Of a stretch of DNA of 64,000 nt, positions 33,540 to 40,993 are shown one piece after another. Every line of letters begins with the position of its first letter. Positions within the stretch are counted from its first letter, which is position 1. Both the position numbers and the translations under genes were made by a program. The notes under the pieces are model-generated. The model was not told the DNA's origin and did not search any database. It saw only the letters and a program-made list of their open reading frames with translations. This stretch comes from Bacillota bacterium (GTDB lineage Bacteria > Bacillota > Clostridia > Acetivibrionales > JANLFN01). The stretch covers positions 4,557-68,556 of the forward strand of contig JAEWTV010000102.1 of assembly GCA_023397675.1 (NCBI GenBank), given 5' to 3'.

Positions 33540-33589
33540 CGCTCCCCCCATGTGAAAAGTAAATGGTGGAGGGTCAGGGAGTTGCCATA

Positions 33590-34411
33590 TTAATATCTTT
33601 TAAGAATATCAGGCTGGGGGATAGCCCCTTCTTTCCTCTTCATTGTAACTCCATCACATAATTCAAACAAGTCATTTCTCCATTGAATGTTATCGAAATT
33701 ATTTAAATCATCAACTTCAGCACCGAATAAATACCTTTTCCCATTACTTAATACTCCAAATTTTACTGCGTGCGATCTAGGTTTCCTAAAAAGACCAACT
33801 AATTGAGGTGCTCCACCACAAGTTTTATCCGCTATATTAAATAATGTATCACAGAAACAATGAAATACATTACGGCTTGTTCCAACGTTTAATCCTTTAT
33901 TATATCTTTTATAATTTTGGTCAAATTCTATTGAGCCAGTACCCATTAGCGCAAGAGTATCCGAGTTTTTCGGCAGATCAATGACTTTATATTCCCAGCC
34001 TAAAGATCTCCTCCATTCAATAAGATAACAACTGAATTCTTTCCCATTGTTTTCACGAGATAGATGTACAATTTGCAATACATCAGAAGTAATATTCTTA
34101 ACCTCATGAGGATATTTTTCAAATACACTATTCAACTTTTCTAATACAACATAGAATTTTTGTTCACACGAAAATTCTTCTCTAAAAAGAAGCCCACAAT
34201 CAGCCATTTCAACTATCTGAGACATCACAATTGAGGGAAACAAAACCTCCCCACAATATCCAAATATATCAGGATAATTATTACATGCAAAAACTTTTCT
34301 CGCATAATCAAATGATGCTTCATTACCCCATGAAATTCTACTATCGCTGGCAATGTAAGCAGAGCATGGACCCCTTTGGTCAACTCCTAACCAAGCAACA
34401 ACAAGAGTCAT
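33590..34411 (-). CDS. proteasome-like Ntn-hydrolase superfamily homologue
   Basis: 273 residues beginning MTLVVAWLGVDQRGPCSAYI then ASDSRISWG. After Met removal the N-terminal Thr would equal the catalytic Thr1 of proteasome beta subunits. ASDSR matches the AADSR motif (Asp17), and RKVF supplies a lysine 16 residues later, as Asp17 to Lys33 in beta subunits. GYCGEVLFPSIV follows like the next helix. The start at 34411 is fixed by GGAGG 7 bases upstream. No ATPase/unfoldase partner is adjacent; the upstream neighbour is a Schlafen-AlbA_2/ATPase protein. Peptidase activity is inferred only. Confidence 0.65.
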   Translation of the reverse strand: MTLVVAWLGVDQRGPCSAYIASDSRISWGNEASFDYARKVFACNNYPDIFGYCGEVLFPSIVMSQIVEMADCGLLFREEFSCEQKFYVVLEKLNSVFEKYPHEVKNITSDVLQIVHLSRENNGKEFSCYLIEWRRSLGWEYKVIDLPKNSDTLALMGTGSIEFDQNYKRYNKGLNVGTSRNVFHCFCDTLFNIADKTCGGAPQLVGLFRKPRSHAVKFGVLSNGKRYLFGAEVDDLNNFDNIQWRNDLFELCDGVTMKRKEGAIPQPDILKRY

Positions 34412-34731
34412 ACCTGTACCTCCCGCTTTATCCTTAATTCTTTTCAATACTATTAAATACAAGGGAAGAACTCTTATTTCTAGACAAAAGAACCGTCCCC
34501 CTGTCTTTGTCAAAACTAATGTCAAATAAAATAGTTAAGTGCATAAACAAATCTATCATCACAATACCTTCTACTTATCAATGAAAGAAAGATTAAGTTT
34601 CAGAAAATGACGATACTTTATTCAATATTATTAATACAAGCAGTTCAACTGCAATGCAAATAGCAAAAAAAGCAAATAAATACTAAGTAATTTAGTAGTC
34701 TTTGGGGGTGTGAAACCCCCAAATTAAATAC
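34412..34731. other. intergenic region with REP-like element and hairpin
   Basis: 320 bp between the AlbA_2 gene and the Ntn-hydrolase-like gene. It contains the GGGGACGG repeat at 34482-34512 and a TTTGGGGGT/ACCCCCAAA hairpin at 34701-34723, 8 bp past the AlbA_2 stop and probably its 3' stem. I see no further gene; the promoter of the Ntn-hydrolase gene is not evident. Confidence 0.5.
34482..34512. repeat. GGGGACGGTTCTTTTGTCT clostridial repeat
   Basis: The minus strand reads GGGGACGGTTCTTTTGTCT (34482-34500) preceded by TGACAAAGACAG. GACAAA (34483-34488) and TTTGTC (34506-34511) can pair. This sequence is a dispersed element in many clostridial genomes, linked to Y1/RAYT-type transposases in my memory; no transposase is near. 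Confidence 0.7.
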
Positions 34732-36117
34732 CTAAGCATCCTTCTTTAATCTCCATGCCGAAGCTGAGCCATCTAAACCAGGAACCCGTTCAATATAATT
34801 CTCATCTCTCAATTTATAAAATACTGTTTTAACAACATTTTCTGATCTTATTCCTGTAATATCACGTGCTTGTGCATTTTTTATAACTTCATTCGTTTCC
34901 AAAAATTTAAGTATAATTTCTTCTGGACTTGCAAGAGGAGTATGTGGTAAAACTACCTTTACATAATTACCCTCCTCAGTTATTATTGGATCTTTAAGTC
35001 TCCATTCCTTCATTTTTTGGAAAGCAGTATTTAGACCTTCACCCATATCTTTATTAGGAGGTGTTTTATATCTATTAAGAGTCCTTACTATTTTAGGGTT
35101 TCTTGAATATCGAGCTTCTAAATAATTATTAACTGTAACATATCCTGGAAATTTTCCAGGACTCGTAACCTCAATTCTATCATTAAAAATCAGAACTTGA
35201 ATATCGTCAGAAATTGAATAATCTCTATGAATTATGGCATTTACAATAACTTCCCAAATAGTTTCTGGAGGGTATTCAACCTCTTTCAAACCACCTATCG
35301 TCCATATCTTTACATTTGACATAATTTCAGTAATCTTTTCTACTGTCTTATAAATTAATAAATATAATGGTCCCTCAATTGTATGTTGTTCTTTAAGATG
35401 ATCACGTTCTGGCTCATCCTCACGTGTCTCATATCTACTTATCTTTACACTACACTTCCTAGGCATAATTGCAGAAGGTAATTTACTAAATAATAGTATT
35501 CCAGCAGCTCTTGGTTCCCAAGTTTTTCTATCTACTAAATTTTGATTTAGAACAAACTCAATAGGATCACTTTTAGGGGATACTTCAGTCAAAAAACTAT
35601 TTAATTCTTCAGAGTCTACAATATCCTCTGTTAAAGCATCAACAATAATCTGATCTTCAAAAGATGACATACCCTTTGCATAAGAAAGCTCGATTATTCT
35701 TTGAGGAGCTAATGGTATTGATTGAGCAGAAACGCGTTGATATACTGTTTTATCGGATGTTTGGTGCACAGATGAACTTTTTTCAATAATTATATGTAGT
35801 ACATATCCAGTAAGTATTTTGCATGTTAAAAAACTGATTTTCATATCTAAGGTAGGAATGACTTCTGTTAAAGCTTGGATGTGTGAATTATAGTCTTCGA
35901 TACGCAAAGCACCTTTCCATCTTTTTTCAGGAATAGCTTCATCACTGTCATCTGCTATTCCAATTACAATTTCTCCACCATCTGAATTTGCAAAAGCCAC
36001 AGCTATCTTTTGAATTTTTTTTGGTTGTATTTCATAAGCCTTTCTATCAAAAGAGTGCCCTTCCTGCATACTACACAACTCGAGTGCCTCATTTTTTGTT
36101 AATTCTCTAATATCCAT
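34732..36117 (-). CDS. Schlafen AlbA_2 domain protein with GHKL ATPase-like domain
   Basis: 461 residues. The N-terminal AlbA_2 domain (about 10-130) has EGHSFDRKA and IAVAFANSDGGEIVIGIADD. A central GHKL-like domain (about 270-370) contains VNAIIHRDYSISDDIQVLIF and the SPGKFPG segment, and a C-terminal winged helix ends the protein. This is the COG2865-type architecture, annotated as transcriptional regulator or RecG-like protein and often found in mobile or defence-associated loci. The start at 36117 follows GGAGG; the extension to 36186 has none. Upstream lies the tRNA-Ala-associated element. True activity is unknown. Confidence 0.85.
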   Translation of the reverse strand: MDIRELTKNEALELCSMQEGHSFDRKAYEIQPKKIQKIAVAFANSDGGEIVIGIADDSDEAIPEKRWKGALRIEDYNSHIQALTEVIPTLDMKISFLTCKILTGYVLHIIIEKSSSVHQTSDKTVYQRVSAQSIPLAPQRIIELSYAKGMSSFEDQIIVDALTEDIVDSEELNSFLTEVSPKSDPIEFVLNQNLVDRKTWEPRAAGILLFSKLPSAIMPRKCSVKISRYETREDEPERDHLKEQHTIEGPLYLLIYKTVEKITEIMSNVKIWTIGGLKEVEYPPETIWEVIVNAIIHRDYSISDDIQVLIFNDRIEVTSPGKFPGYVTVNNYLEARYSRNPKIVRTLNRYKTPPNKDMGEGLNTAFQKMKEWRLKDPIITEEGNYVKVVLPHTPLASPEEIILKFLETNEVIKNAQARDITGIRSENVVKTVFYKLRDENYIERVPGLDGSASAWRLKKDA

Positions 36118-36369
36118 TATAAGCCTCCAAGATAAAAGAATTGTCAATAATAACATAATAATGCTCATATGTGTATTTTTCAACAATGTTTTGTAAATTA
36201 TTAACTTCTAATAATTGTATTTTTTGATGTTAAAAAGTAAACTGAAATAACCAATTTAAAAAAATAAAAAACTAAAAGTAAATAAAAAACTTACTACTCG
36301 TTTCATTTTGTACTCCATCCCGTTACTGTAAAGCCACCCTTAAAATAATAAGTGTTCGTATAATACTCG
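36118..36369. other. AT-rich intergenic region with possible signal-peptide remnant
   Basis: Very A/T-rich upstream region of the AlbA_2 gene. On the minus strand a GGAG is followed by an ATG at 36306 encoding MKRVVSFLFTFSFLFF and stopping at 36256. It looks like the start of a secreted protein cut off after its signal peptide, though chance cannot be excluded. No other gene seen. Confidence 0.3.
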
Positions 36370-36393
36370 TTTGGTGGAGATGAGGGGGATCGA
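36370..36393 (-). repeat. 24-bp copy of tRNA-Ala 3' end (att-like direct repeat)
   Basis: TTTGGTGGAGATGAGGGGGATCGA (reported here by its first 20 bases TTTGGTGGAGATGAGGGGGA) occurs at 36370-36393 and again at 36579-36602, where it is the 3' end of tRNA-Ala. Such duplication of a tRNA 3' end is a hallmark of site-specific integration. Confidence 0.7.
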
Positions 36394-36523
36394 CCGTCTA
36401 CTTCGCTTTGCTCGCATACTTCTGAGTCGCCACCCGTAGCAGGTCCTGGCTCCTCACTTGTCGCTGAAAACGTGCATTTAGCACGTTTCCTTAACGCTCC
36501 AAGCCGCTAGGTTCGATCCCCCT
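36384..36523. ncRNA. GC-richer structured element closed by GGGGGATCGA/TCGATCCCCC
   Basis: The segment is bounded by GGGGGATCGA (36384-36393) and its inverse TCGATCCCCC (about 36513-36522), forming a perfect 10-bp closing stem of tRNA T-arm sequence. Inside are an AAACGTGC/GCACGTTT hairpin (36468-36475/36481-36488) and other short complements. Base composition is clearly GC-richer than the flanks. No protein reading frame is evident. It may be a small mobile or structured RNA element using the tRNA T-arm as target. Confidence 0.45.
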
Positions 36524-36536
36524 TCAAACATCTATG

Positions 36537-36579
36537 AACATGAAAAAGGTACTACCATGTGGTAGTACCTTTTCATGTT
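36537..36579 (-). terminator. intrinsic terminator of tRNA-Ala
   Basis: A long stem with AAGGTACTACCA and TGGTAGTACCTT at its core is extended by AACATGAAA/TTTCATGTT and lies immediately 3' of the tRNA on the minus strand. Confidence 0.85.
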
Positions 36580-36580
36580 T

Positions 36581-36656
36581 TGGTGGAGATGAGGGGGATC
36601 GAACCCCTTACCTCTTGACTGCCAGTCAAGCGCTCTCCCAGGTGAGCTACACCCCC
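36581..36656 (-). tRNA. tRNA-Ala (anticodon GGC)
   Basis: 76 nt including an encoded CCA. The acceptor GGGGGTG pairs with CATCTCC and contains the G3-U70 pair that identifies alanine tRNAs. The D-arm is GCTC...GAGC. The anticodon arm CTTGA-CTGGCAG-TCAAG places GGC at positions 34-36. The T-arm is AGGGG-TTCGATC-CCCCT and the discriminator base is A. Its 3' 24 bases are duplicated 209 bp downstream. Confidence 0.96.
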
Positions 36657-36815
36657 ATATTATACATGTGAGATAATTTTAGCATATGCCGTATACTATT
36701 ACAATATGGTATATAATTTTCTAAACCTTGCCTTATATCCCGTCTTGAAATATAATATAACAAGTTAGATGTTTATCAAATAGTATTGTATTTCCACTGA
36801 AAGGATGAAGACCAA

Positions 36816-37850
36816 ATGTCCAGAACAATAATCAAGGAACTAGACCCGTTTTTTGAAACTATCGGCCTTTTGGCTTTATGCTCCCGCTTGGATAAAATAC
36901 GGGAAGAGACTAAAAAAACCCTTTCAGAGGCCGGCTATGATGGAGAAAAATTCTATGAACAGCATTTAAGCATCTTCGAAATATATATCAAGACATTTAC
37001 AAAACATATGGTTGTCAGTCCAGAGGATTTGGTCTTTTTTAATGATGGTGACTCCAGCTATTTTTTAATCCTGCTGTCTTTGCTTATAGACAATAAAGAT
37101 TTGCTTCCTTCCATCGATAAGCTGGATAACAAAGAAATAAACGATGGAATAATTGAAATATATGAAGCTCTTTTTGATACGCATGCAAAATCAGTTAAAC
37201 TGGACAGCTTTACTGAAATAATACAGTTTATAGATAGTACAGACCTTTCGGAACAGGCGAAATGGAAGCTCATGCGTATTATGCAAGACCCAAAGCAAAT
37301 GCTTCAAAAATTAGTTGCAGCAATAAACAATAACCTGGAAGCCTATAAAAAGGCATTAAAAGAAATAAACAAGCCTTTGTCCATGTTGACTGATGAATAC
37401 TATAAAACAATTCAAGACAAAAGTGATAGGGTTTTTAACAAACTTCAGGATTCTCTGTCCAAAACTTCGGTTATTTACCCGACTATGGTATTCCCACTTT
37501 CTCAGATGATCTTTGAAAAAAGCTGCTATTACGGACTTCTTTGTAAAAAGGTTTTAAAAGATGAGCAAAGCGATCAGTTTTCTTCTAAGGAGTCACTGCA
37601 AATTAAACTAAAAGCAATTAGTGATAAAAGCAAGCTTGAAATACTGACCTCTTTAAAGTCCAGTCCCAAATACAATCTTGAAATTGCCGAGCAATTGGGT
37701 CTAACTGCTGCAACAATGTCTCACCATATGAGTGTTTTACTTACCTGTGGATTTGTTGGGGTAGAAAAACGTAATGGACGTGTATATTATAATCTGGATA
37801 AAACAGCTGCAAAGCAATTTATTGAAGAACTGGAACAATTATTATTGTAG
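36816..37850 (+). CDS. ArsR-family winged-helix regulator with long N-terminal domain
   Basis: 344 residues. About 255 N-terminal residues are helical and not recognised. The C-terminal ~80 residues form an ArsR/HTH_20 winged helix: KLKAISDKSKLEILTSLKSS, YNLEIAEQLGLTAATMSHHMSVLL and the wing GRVYYNL. No clear cysteine metal site is visible, so the inducer may be a small molecule. It precedes an ABC exporter by 155 bp with an intervening terminator; dyads around the exporter promoter suggest the regulator controls it. Confidence 0.88.
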   Translation: MSRTIIKELDPFFETIGLLALCSRLDKIREETKKTLSEAGYDGEKFYEQHLSIFEIYIKTFTKHMVVSPEDLVFFNDGDSSYFLILLSLLIDNKDLLPSIDKLDNKEINDGIIEIYEALFDTHAKSVKLDSFTEIIQFIDSTDLSEQAKWKLMRIMQDPKQMLQKLVAAINNNLEAYKKALKEINKPLSMLTDEYYKTIQDKSDRVFNKLQDSLSKTSVIYPTMVFPLSQMIFEKSCYYGLLCKKVLKDEQSDQFSSKESLQIKLKAISDKSKLEILTSLKSSPKYNLEIAEQLGLTAATMSHHMSVLLTCGFVGVEKRNGRVYYNLDKTAAKQFIEELEQLLL

Positions 37851-37862
37851 AATTGGTAACAT

Positions 37863-37898
37863 TAGACCTTCTGTTTATATGACAAAAGGTCTTTTTTT
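37863..37898 (+). terminator. terminator of ArsR-family gene
   Basis: AGACCTT and AAGGTCT pair around a 15-base loop and are followed by TTTTTTT, so the ABC transporter downstream must have its own promoter. Confidence 0.8.
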
Positions 37899-37906
37899 AC
37901 ACATAT

Positions 37907-37924
37907 ATTAGATTTTCATCTAAT
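37907..37924. promoter_or_regulatory. perfect dyad upstream of ABC exporter promoter (operator candidate)
   Basis: ATTAGAT-TTTC-ATCTAAT (37907-37924) is a perfect 7-bp dyad 5 bp upstream of the -35 element. The half-site TCTAA recurs in the second dyad at 37957-37970. Confidence 0.55.
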
Positions 37925-37928
37925 TTTG

Positions 37929-37970
37929 TTGACTCACGTATAACATTATAGTATTATCTAATTAGTTAGA
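37929..37970 (+). promoter_or_regulatory. promoter of ABC exporter with overlapping operator dyad
   Basis: TTGACT (-35, 37929-37934), 17-base spacer, TATTAT (-10, 37952-37957). A TCTAA-TTAG-TTAGA dyad (37957-37970) begins at the last -10 base, placing it over the transcription start. With the dyad upstream of the -35 it could let the ArsR-family protein repress the promoter. Confidence 0.65.
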
Positions 37971-38005
37971 CGTAAATCGTATTCACTATTATAAGGGGTG
38001 GTCAT

Positions 38006-39691
38006 ATGAAAGAATGTTTAAAGAAAAACGCTTTACTGCTTTCTATTACAGTAGTTATTACCATAATTATTTCCGCAGCATCAGTATATGTTGCAATAAT
38101 ACTAAAGAAAGTCACTGATGTCGCAATTAGCGGCAACATGGCAGAATTCTGGAAGGTATTACTAAGTACATCTGTATTTCTTCTTTTGTTAGGAATTATA
38201 AGCTATGTTTATTCCATTTGTACCAAGCTTTTAACCAGAAATGTTGTAAAGCTATTGCGTGAGCGCGTATTTAAGGGTATTATGCACAGTAATATTCAGG
38301 ATTTTACAAAGGTAAATACAGCAGATTACCTATCGGCATTTACAAATGATATTAAACTTATAGAAGAAAATTTCCTGCAGCCTTTACTTATGACAATACA
38401 AAATACAGTAATATTCATTGCAACCATTGTTATGCTTTTTATAATCAACACAATAATTGCACTGTGTCTCATCGTTTTTCTTGCATTGATGCTTATTATT
38501 CCAAGTCTTTTCGGGAAAGCCTTGCAGACCAGGCAGGATAATTTGTCAAAGAAACTCTCATTGTTTACATGCAAATTGAAAGATATTCTTTCAGGTTTTG
38601 AAATAATCAAATCTTATAATATGGGAAAGCATATAAAGTCCGAATTTGATAACATGAATAACGAATCAGCATCTGCGAAGTTCAGGGCTGACAGGATGAT
38701 TGCAGTAAGTGAAGGCATCTCAGAAGTTCTTGCATACTTTACTCTGTTCGCAAGCTTTTTCATCGGAGCATATCTGGTAATTAAAGGTAACATTACAGCA
38801 GGTACACTGCTTGCAATAGTGCAATTGAGCAGTTCATTTGTAAACCCAATAATGATGATTATGCAAAGCATACCTAAAATACAGGGAGCCAGGCCTATTC
38901 TTAGTCGTCTGAAGGACTTTATCGATTATAATGATAGTTCATTTACAGGCAAGACTTTACCATCATTTGAACAGGTTATTACGGTTAAAGATTTGAGTTT
39001 TTCATATGACAGCAGTCAGGAAATCTTACATAATGTAGAACTTGACATATTAAGAGGTAAAAAATATGCTGTTGTAGGTCACAGTGGATGTGGTAAGACA
39101 ACCCTAATTAAACTGCTGACGGGCTATTATTCAAATTTTGAAGGAACAATATGCTACGATGGCACCGATATTAGAAGCCTTGACATTGAAAAGCTGAATC
39201 AAAAAATATCCCTTATACATCAGAACATTTATATGTTTGATGATACTATCTGGCAAAACATCGGCCTCTATGAGAATTTCACCGATTATGAAATAGAAAA
39301 AGCCCTTTCAACCAGCGGTGTTAATAAATTCCTTATGCAAATGCCATCCGGATTAAACTCCCCGGTTGGAGAAAACGGATGCAGTCTTTCAGGCGGGCAA
39401 CGTCAGCGAGTGGCGGTTGCAAGGGCATTGATCCGGGAAAAACCCATATTAGTACTTGATGAGGGAACTTCTGCAATTGATATGCAAGCCGCATATGATA
39501 TAGAAAATAGTCTTCTGAATATAGATGATCTTACTCTTATAACAATTACTCATAATATGAGCCAGGATTTACTTGGTTTATACGACTGTATTATTTATAT
39601 GGAGAATGGCAGGATTGTTGAAACAGGTAGCCTAAATGAACTTTTATCACTTCAAGGCTCATTTTCCCGATTTTTCAAGCTGGAAAAATAA
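38006..39691 (+). CDS. ABC exporter half-transporter (fused membrane and ATPase domains)
   Basis: 561 residues. Six transmembrane helices (about 10-290) form a type-1 exporter domain. The ATPase domain has Walker A VVGHSGCGKTTLI, the Q-loop region SLIHQNIYMFDD, signature SLSGGQRQR, Walker B PILVLDEGTS and the H-loop ITH. It probably works as a homodimer exporting a drug, lipid or peptide. A good promoter and two dyads precede it. GGGGTGG lies upstream of the ATG. A terminator follows the stop, inside the convergent dehydrogenase gene. Confidence 0.95.
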   Translation: MKECLKKNALLLSITVVITIIISAASVYVAIILKKVTDVAISGNMAEFWKVLLSTSVFLLLLGIISYVYSICTKLLTRNVVKLLRERVFKGIMHSNIQDFTKVNTADYLSAFTNDIKLIEENFLQPLLMTIQNTVIFIATIVMLFIINTIIALCLIVFLALMLIIPSLFGKALQTRQDNLSKKLSLFTCKLKDILSGFEIIKSYNMGKHIKSEFDNMNNESASAKFRADRMIAVSEGISEVLAYFTLFASFFIGAYLVIKGNITAGTLLAIVQLSSSFVNPIMMIMQSIPKIQGARPILSRLKDFIDYNDSSFTGKTLPSFEQVITVKDLSFSYDSSQEILHNVELDILRGKKYAVVGHSGCGKTTLIKLLTGYYSNFEGTICYDGTDIRSLDIEKLNQKISLIHQNIYMFDDTIWQNIGLYENFTDYEIEKALSTSGVNKFLMQMPSGLNSPVGENGCSLSGGQRQRVAVARALIREKPILVLDEGTSAIDMQAAYDIENSLLNIDDLTLITITHNMSQDLLGLYDCIIYMENGRIVETGSLNELLSLQGSFSRFFKLEK

Positions 39692-39708
39692 TAGTTTTAT
39701 TAAGAATG

Positions 39709-39757
39709 AACTGTGTTATTCAGTATGACTTACTTGAATGACACAGTTTCCTTTTTT
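39709..39757 (+). terminator. terminator of ABC exporter, inside the convergent gene
   Basis: AACTGTGTTATTCA (39709-39722) pairs with TGAATGACACAGTT (39735-39748) at 13 of 14 positions and is followed by CCTTTTTT. It overlaps the last codons of the convergent alcohol dehydrogenase gene. Confidence 0.8.
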
Positions 39758-40693
39758 ATGTCCTGTTCCTACATATCTGTGTGCATCAGCCATTTGTTCC
39801 AGCGTAAATGTTCTGCCGATTATAGCTTTAAGTTTTCCGGTATCTATCATAGCACTGATTAAATTAAGGTCTTCCCTTTTTTCTGCTGGCTTTCGCAAAC
39901 CTGTAGCTGCAAAAACCGCTTTCCTTTTAGAAAATGAGGAAAGCAACATGTTTAACATGATACTTGCCGATGGAACGGTTGTAAGGTATATTCCTTCTTC
40001 TGTTAATGCTTTTTTACACCTAGAGAATGAGCTTTTTGCAACTGCATCGAAAATGATGTCATATTTATCACCCGATGCTGTAAAATCATCCTTTGTATAA
40101 TCTATAGCTCTTTTGGCCCCAATTGATTTAACCAGCTCTATATTTTCAGGCCCGCATACTGCAGTAACATCTGCTCCAAAATATTTTGCAATTTGTACAG
40201 CAGCTACACCTACTCCCCCGGATGCACCATTAATCAGAACCTTCTGCCCTTTTTTGATTTTCCCTTTATCTCTTAAGAAAGGCAAAGCAGTTAATACTCC
40301 TTCGCTTATAGCAGCAGCTTCTTCAAATGAGATGCTCTGTGATTTGGCAGCTATCGCCTGGTCTTCAGATAATGTAATATATTGAGCATTAGTACCAAAA
40401 GAGGAACCGGAAGACCCGTATACTTCATCGCCAGCTTTAAATTGTGATACGGCTTTTCCAGTTGATTCAACAATGCCTGCAAATACGTCGCCTGGAATCT
40501 GTTTTGGTCTTACAAGTCCTGTAAAGAACCTAGAAACAAGAGGTTTACCTTCCCTGAACGCACAATCAGGATATGCAGCTATAGTTGCTTTGATGCGTAT
40601 TAATACCTCGTTATCTTTTGGTAACGGCTTAGGAACCTCATGAATTTTAAGGACTTCAGGGCCGCCGTATTTCATAGCACGAATAGCTTTCAT
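39716..40693 (-). CDS. zinc-type (MDR) alcohol dehydrogenase / quinone oxidoreductase family protein
   Basis: 325-residue medium-chain dehydrogenase/reductase. The N-terminal GroES-like domain opens MKAIRAMKYGGPEVLKIHEVP. The Rossmann domain contains VLINGASGGVGVAAVQIAKYFGADVTAV, and IIGRTFTLEQMADAHRYV is near the C-terminus. The catalytic zinc cysteine/histidine set of true alcohol dehydrogenases is absent, so an NAD(P)H-dependent quinone or enone reductase is more likely. The start at 40693 follows AAGGAGG. It lies downstream of the XRE regulator gene by 51 bp. Confidence 0.9.
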   Translation of the reverse strand: MKAIRAMKYGGPEVLKIHEVPKPLPKDNEVLIRIKATIAAYPDCAFREGKPLVSRFFTGLVRPKQIPGDVFAGIVESTGKAVSQFKAGDEVYGSSGSSFGTNAQYITLSEDQAIAAKSQSISFEEAAAISEGVLTALPFLRDKGKIKKGQKVLINGASGGVGVAAVQIAKYFGADVTAVCGPENIELVKSIGAKRAIDYTKDDFTASGDKYDIIFDAVAKSSFSRCKKALTEEGIYLTTVPSASIMLNMLLSSFSKRKAVFAATGLRKPAEKREDLNLISAMIDTGKLKAIIGRTFTLEQMADAHRYVGTGHKKGNCVIQVSHTE

Positions 40694-40744
40694 TCTACTT
40701 TCCCTCCTTAAAAACAGTAACAATAACCTTCCCATGGGCATTGC

Positions 40745-40993
40745 TCATTTTAAATCATCCGACTTCTTACTTTTATCTTCAATAAATTCATAAGAGAACA
40801 CTTCATCGAGTTTTGTTCCAAACACATCGGCAATACGGAATGCAAGTTCTAAGGTTGGAGAATACTTGCCGTTTTCTATAGCCACAATCGTCTGCCTTGT
40901 AACACCTGTTTTCTTAGCTAACTCCTGCTGTGTCATCTCATTATTAAAGAAGCGCAATTTTCGGATATTGTTAGAAATCACGAGTTTAGCCAT
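40745..40993 (-). CDS. XRE-family helix-turn-helix regulator
   Basis: 82 residues, one HTH domain: ISNNIRKLRFFNNEMTQQELAKKTGVTRQTIVAIENGKYSPTLELAFRIADVFGTKLDEVFSY, the compact XRE/YgzD-like type. The start at 40993, with AAAAGGAG upstream, overlaps the end of the preceding membrane-protein gene by 8 bp. Pairing of such a regulator with a small membrane protein is common in Firmicutes. Confidence 0.93.
   Translation of the reverse strand: MAKLVISNNIRKLRFFNNEMTQQELAKKTGVTRQTIVAIENGKYSPTLELAFRIADVFGTKLDEVFSYEFIEDKSKKSDDLK

Noticed and set aside
36370..36540. A second tRNA or tmRNA fragment gene
   Set aside because: Only the T-arm and acceptor 3' end are present; no D-arm, anticodon or 5' acceptor strand, so it is a duplicated 3' end, not a gene.
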